A stretch of 33,597 bases of DNA from Oscillospiraceae bacterium (GTDB lineage Bacteria > Bacillota > Clostridia > Oscillospirales > Oscillospiraceae). A model generated the notes under the pieces. It was not told the origin of the DNA and searched no databases. It saw only the letters and a program-made list of their open reading frames with translations. Within the stretch, counting starts at the first letter, position 1; each line of letters opens with the position of its first letter. The stretch covers positions 1 through 33,597 of the forward strand of contig JAGAMN010000053.1 of the NCBI GenBank assembly GCA_017624715.1, read 5' to 3'. Below, one piece after another: positions 31,378 to 33,597 of the stretch. The position numbers and the translations under genes are program-made.

Positions 31378-31782
31378 ATGAAAGAACAGAACCAATCTAA
31401 CACTCCGCTGCAGATCAGCAGTCTTGCGGAACTGAAACGGTACCTCCAGCCCGGAATGGAGCTGGAGGTGTCCTATCACAGCAAGCATCCCGGTCTGGTT
31501 GGGTTGCGGCGTGTCATAACGAAGGTACAAAGCAATGCCTACTTTACCGTGGTTAAGGATCAGCCAGACCATTGGTACTCTGTCTGCAATGATGGCCGGG
31601 GATTTCGATCCGGGATTGAAAGAGCATCCCAGTACATCTTTGCGGGCTCGAAGATAACGGTTCTTGACCCTATGAAAAGGGACGGCAGTGTGCTGTACGA
31701 AATGGAAGTGTATCAGGGTGAGCAGCAGATGGCTGACACGTCCTGCCTGGGGCAGACGGAGGAAATGCTGCTCCATATGTAA
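31378..31782 (+). CDS. Conserved ICE protein (134 residues), SH3-like or OB-like fold
   Basis: The body (LQISSLAELKRYLQPGMELE, then GLVGLRRVITKVQSNAYFTV and HWYSVCNDGRGFRSGIERAS) is beta-rich and resembles a small protein repeatedly found near the mobilization genes of Clostridia elements. Its function is not known to me; the alternating strands and basic segments suggest nucleic-acid or protein binding. A start at 31378 gives MKEQNQSN; GTAGGTG is the only upstream purine-rich site. It ends LLHM. It is the last gene of the closely spaced accessory run. Confidence 0.7.
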   Translation: MKEQNQSNTPLQISSLAELKRYLQPGMELEVSYHSKHPGLVGLRRVITKVQSNAYFTVVKDQPDHWYSVCNDGRGFRSGIERASQYIFAGSKITVLDPMKRDGSVLYEMEVYQGEQQMADTSCLGQTEEMLLHM

Positions 31783-31841
31783 GTTGAAACGACGTGCTGT
31801 AGAGATAGAGAAGCTGGTATCTAAGTGAGGGATATATTTTT

Positions 31842-32582
31842 ATGAGGAATGATGATTATAAAATGCTGTCTGGGCTGGATCTGGTGATGATGGAGTTCCC
31901 GGAGGAACAGTTCATTATCCAGGATATCGTACCCAAGGGGCTTGTGATTCTCAGCAGTGAAATGGCAGCACCGGCCAGATCGCTGGCAATGGATATGTGT
32001 CTGCGGGTGGTCACAGGTGAAAAACTGTGGAAGATGGACACTAGACAGGGTGCAGTACTGTACATGATCCATCAGCACGCTCTGGCTACTGTCCGAAACC
32101 TGATTACGGACATGACAGTACGGATACCGGATGGCTTGTATGTTGGTGTCATGGAAGAAAGCTCTCTGGAACTGGCACTGATCGGTATAAAGACCTTTGT
32201 ACAGGATCACAGCAATGCTGCTATGGTGGTGATTGAACTGAATGCACCTGTGGAGCAGTACGAGGATGCGGTCTATGTGTCTGGTGAGTTGGAACGATAC
32301 TTTCGGGCACTCAAAGATGAGGCACTGAAATACGGAATGGCTATTGCGGTGATCCTCTGCTCTGAGTACTACCCGGTATCACACAGCAAAACCCAGGATG
32401 AGGATAAGGTGTGCATCACGGAAAAAGCAGATGGACATATCGACATGTGTATTGTAGATAGCGCGGACCGGAAAGCTCTCCTGCGGGTAAGCAATCCTCC
32501 CATGGCTCCGCAACTGTGGAGCATTGAACGCACCGATCAGCTTCAACGGTGGGTGGAAGAAAGCGCAGACGAACACTCGTGA
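31842..32582 (+). CDS. Degenerate RepA/RecA-like ATPase lacking a Walker A motif
   Basis: RepA-type helicases and related AAA_25 ATPases normally read K-G-L-V-I-L-S-G then a P-loop. Here residues 32-47 are KGLVILSSEMAAPARS, followed by the family's helix (LAMDMCLRVVTGEKLW), so the Gly and Lys of the P-loop are missing. The second acidic strand is MVVIELNAP, with Glu in place of the usual Asp. Downstream parts match the fold (ELERYFRALKDEALKYGMAI, then ADGHIDMCIVDS). It should not bind ATP normally and may act as a structural or regulatory subunit, for instance a partner or decoy of a replication ATPase. GTGAGGGA precedes the ATG by about 10 bases. Its last codon overlaps a GTG. Confidence 0.75.
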   Translation: MRNDDYKMLSGLDLVMMEFPEEQFIIQDIVPKGLVILSSEMAAPARSLAMDMCLRVVTGEKLWKMDTRQGAVLYMIHQHALATVRNLITDMTVRIPDGLYVGVMEESSLELALIGIKTFVQDHSNAAMVVIELNAPVEQYEDAVYVSGELERYFRALKDEALKYGMAIAVILCSEYYPVSHSKTQDEDKVCITEKADGHIDMCIVDSADRKALLRVSNPPMAPQLWSIERTDQLQRWVEESADEHS

Positions 32583-32731
32583 AGCCGCTGTTGCCCCTGT
32601 GTCCGATTTGCTTTGGAAAAACGGAACTCTGCCCTCGGAAGCGGGTTCCAGCCTTTGTGACCCGCAGTGGGCGAGGTGTGGAAGCACCGCTTCTGCCGCC
32701 CTGGGAGGGAAAAACGGTGGGTCGAAAGTAA
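32579..32731 (+). CDS. Small cysteine-rich ORF, possibly a degenerate KTR-type zinc ribbon
   Basis: A GTG overlapping the ATPase stop (GTGA) opens 50 residues: PLLPLCPICFGKTELCPRKR and a Gly/Arg/Pro-rich tail. The first 12 residues resemble the start of cysteine-rich KTR-domain proteins (LLPLCPVCGGKT), but only C-x2-C and one later Cys remain and the second half does not fit. It may be a decayed or fused remnant, or the region may be non-coding and part of the oriT segment. Confidence 0.4.
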   Translation: MKPLLPLCPICFGKTELCPRKRVPAFVTRSGRGVEAPLLPPWEGKTVGRK

Positions 32732-32742
32732 AGCGGGAGAAA

Positions 32743-32766
32743 GGAACGGTGCTGTGGCACCGTTCC
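32743..32766. other. Perfect 10-bp hairpin in the oriT candidate
   Basis: GGAACGGTGC and GCACCGTTCC pair completely around a TGTG loop. No T tract follows on either strand, so it is not a normal terminator. A relaxase or single-strand recognition hairpin, or a single-strand promoter, is more likely. Confidence 0.6.
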
Positions 32767-32798
32767 AGTTCACAGCGTCGGGCAGTGCCCGCCGCTCT

Positions 32799-32850
32799 TT
32801 TCGGAGCTTTTCAGGATAAAGAAAGCTGTTTCCGAACTATTCAGGAAAAA
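32799..32850. repeat. Two 22-base direct repeats with a 30-base period
   Basis: TTTCGGAGCTTTTCAGGATA and TTTCCGAACTATTCAGGAAA (first 20 of 22 bases shown) share 18 of 22 positions and are exactly 30 bases apart, close to three helical turns. This suits binding of an RHH dimer array such as the neighbouring relaxosome protein. Confidence 0.5.
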
Positions 32851-32973
32851 ATGGATAGGTGCCGCTTTTGGGGGCTTGGTGCCTGGTGACGGTGCCTATG
32901 AAAGCAACTATCCTAGAGCGGCAACGGTTTTTCGCGTGATGCAGGTGGCGCCTATCAGTTAAGTGGAGGAAAT

Positions 32974-33402
32974 ATGAGTGAAAAAACACAGCAAGCACCA
33001 GAGAAAGAACTGAAGCGGAGATTCCAGCTCTGGCTTAGACCGTCTGTGCTGGATATGGCAGAAGAACTGTACAAAGGCGATAACTGTATCAGCAAAAGTG
33101 AGTTCATCGAAAAGGCCATCCAGTTTTATGCAGGGTATCTCTATTCCAAGCAATCACAGGATTACCTACCCAAGATCGTCACATCCACCATCAAAGGAAT
33201 TACGGCAGAGAACACCAATCAGATATGCCGAATCCTGTTTAAGCTGGCTGTAGAACTGTCCATCACCATGAATGTGGTGGCTGCCACCTGCAATATCAGC
33301 CGGGAACAGTTGGATCAGCTTCGCGGAATGTGTGTATCCCAGGTAAAGAAGACCAATGGATCTTACTCGTTCACGGATGCCTACGATCTACAAAAGCGGT
33401 AA
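32974..33402 (+). CDS. Ribbon-helix-helix relaxosome (mobilization accessory) protein
   Basis: This 142-residue protein begins with a charged tail, then an RHH-like DNA-binding segment (RRFQLWLRPSVLDMAEELYK, then CISKSEFIEKAIQFYAGYL), a beta strand and two helices as in MobC-type accessory proteins. Residues 60-125 (VTSTIKGITAENTNQICRIL, then LAVELSITMNVVAATCNI) form a helical dimer or relaxase-binding part. It would bind oriT and help the relaxase nick. AGTGGAGGA precedes the ATG by about 4-7 bases. The relaxase gene starts 3 bases after its stop. Confidence 0.82.
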   Translation: MSEKTQQAPEKELKRRFQLWLRPSVLDMAEELYKGDNCISKSEFIEKAIQFYAGYLYSKQSQDYLPKIVTSTIKGITAENTNQICRILFKLAVELSITMNVVAATCNISREQLDQLRGMCVSQVKKTNGSYSFTDAYDLQKR

Positions 33403-33405
33403 ATA

Positions 33406-33597
33406 ATGCCGAGATTAGTAACGAAATTCAAATACATGAAGCCCGGTTCCGGAGGCAAGCCTATGGGAGGGTATGCCAAGTATATTGCCACCCGTGAGGG
33501 GGTGGAGAAGATCGATGACTCCCAACGCCATGCACCAGCAACGATAAAACAGCAGGAGCTGATTATGCGAATTCTCCGGGATTTCCCGGATGCCAAA
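33406..33597 (+). CDS. MobP3-type relaxase, N-terminal 64 residues (continues outside)
   Basis: Relaxases nick oriT, stay bound to the 5' end and pilot the strand into the recipient. The visible part (PRLVTKFKYMKPGSGGKPMG, then GGYAKYIATREGVEKIDD) is the N-terminus of the MobP3 family of Firmicute ICEs. The catalytic tyrosine motif of the family includes the Tyr of YAKYIATREGVE, and the metal-binding histidines would lie beyond the window. The ATG at 33406 follows TAA-ATA of the preceding gene without a strong ribosome site, so translation is probably coupled. Confidence 0.85.
   Translation, partial: MPRLVTKFKYMKPGSGGKPMGGYAKYIATREGVEKIDDSQRHAPATIKQQELIMRILRDFPDAK

Larger units (their letters stand above)
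32732..32973. other. Candidate origin of transfer (oriT) and relaxosome binding region
   Basis: This 240-base stretch holds no convincing gene and lies directly before the RHH and relaxase genes, the usual oriT position. It contains a perfect hairpin (32743-32766), two direct repeats 30 bases apart (32799-32820 and 32829-32850), the inverted repeat GATAGGTGCC (32854-32863) with GGCGCCTATC (32947-32956), and a nested inverted repeat TGCCGCT (32860-32866) with AGCGGCA (32917-32923). The nic site cannot be assigned by eye. Confidence 0.55.
1..33597. mobile_element. Integrative and conjugative element (internal part), Tn1549-like
   Basis: The window carries VirB6, VirB3/PrgI, VirB4 and NlpC/P60 conjugation genes, a relaxosome RHH protein, a MobP3-type relaxase start, anti-restriction proteins and families typical of Clostridia ICEs (DUF3849, DUF3852, DUF6103-like). 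No integrase, attachment site or VirD4 gene is visible, so both ends lie outside or cannot be recognised. Whether the minus-strand polymerase at the left belongs to the element is not certain. The Tn1549-like label comes from gene content and order, not from a search. Confidence 0.85.

Noticed and set aside
1-33597. CRISPR arrays, tRNA or rRNA genes, insertion sequences
   Set aside because: No regularly spaced repeats with unique spacers, no tRNA-like cloverleaf with CCA end, no rRNA signature and no transposase frame were seen.

Overview
The window looks like most of a Tn1549-like integrative and conjugative element (ICE) from a gut Clostridia-type Firmicute, probably Oscillospiraceae or a relative. 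The reasons are moderate GC, strong AAGGAGG ribosome sites, a Gram-positive type IV secretion set (VirB6, VirB3/PrgI, VirB4 and NlpC/P60 genes), sortase-assembled pilins, SpoVG, a Firmicute-type LexA box and a MobP3-type relaxase. Neither end of the element, no integrase and no VirD4 coupling protein are visible. Almost every gene reads on the + strand. No database search was possible, so family names come from motif and sequence recognition.

Layout. (1) 1-1040, minus strand: a Y-family DNA polymerase behind a near-perfect sigma-A promoter with a perfect GAAC-N4-GTTC LexA box. (2) 1199-3314: a leader with a terminator hairpin, a 45-residue ORF, an adenine methylase with a one-base frameshift near its start, two AbrB-fold regulators and SpoVG, all overlapping. 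(3) 3402-12299: a CAP-domain lipoprotein and a pilus operon. The operon holds an NlpC/P60-Cna-B adhesin with LPMTG, a backbone pilin with a pilin motif and LPSTG, and two class C sortases. (4) 12296-19349: the conjugation channel genes. The first is translationally coupled to the last sortase, so the pilus and the mating channel are physically one operon. (5) 19468-31782: about 20 small, tightly packed accessory genes. They include two tandem-ArdA proteins, a pentapeptide-repeat protein, a PAPS-reductase-like PP-loop protein, zinc-ribbon and RHH-like proteins, and several paralogues built from shared domains. (6) 31842-33597: a RepA-like ATPase that has lost its P-loop, a small cysteine-rich ORF, a structured non-coding segment that is the best oriT candidate, an RHH relaxosome protein and the start of the relaxase.

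Working model. The surface adhesin and pilus bring cells together. The T4SS moves single-stranded DNA that the RHH protein and relaxase process at oriT. DNA-mimic proteins (ArdA, pentapeptide) and the methylase protect the incoming element from host restriction. SpoVG/AbrB regulators and the SOS-controlled polymerase tie the element to host state.

Most notable points: the domain-shuffled accessory island, in which 11 of about 20 genes end in ATG-stop, many directly after an in-frame ribosome site; the two apparent 5' frameshifts; an ATT start for VirB6; the P-loop-less ATPase; and the oriT-like segment with a perfect hairpin and 30-bp-period repeats.
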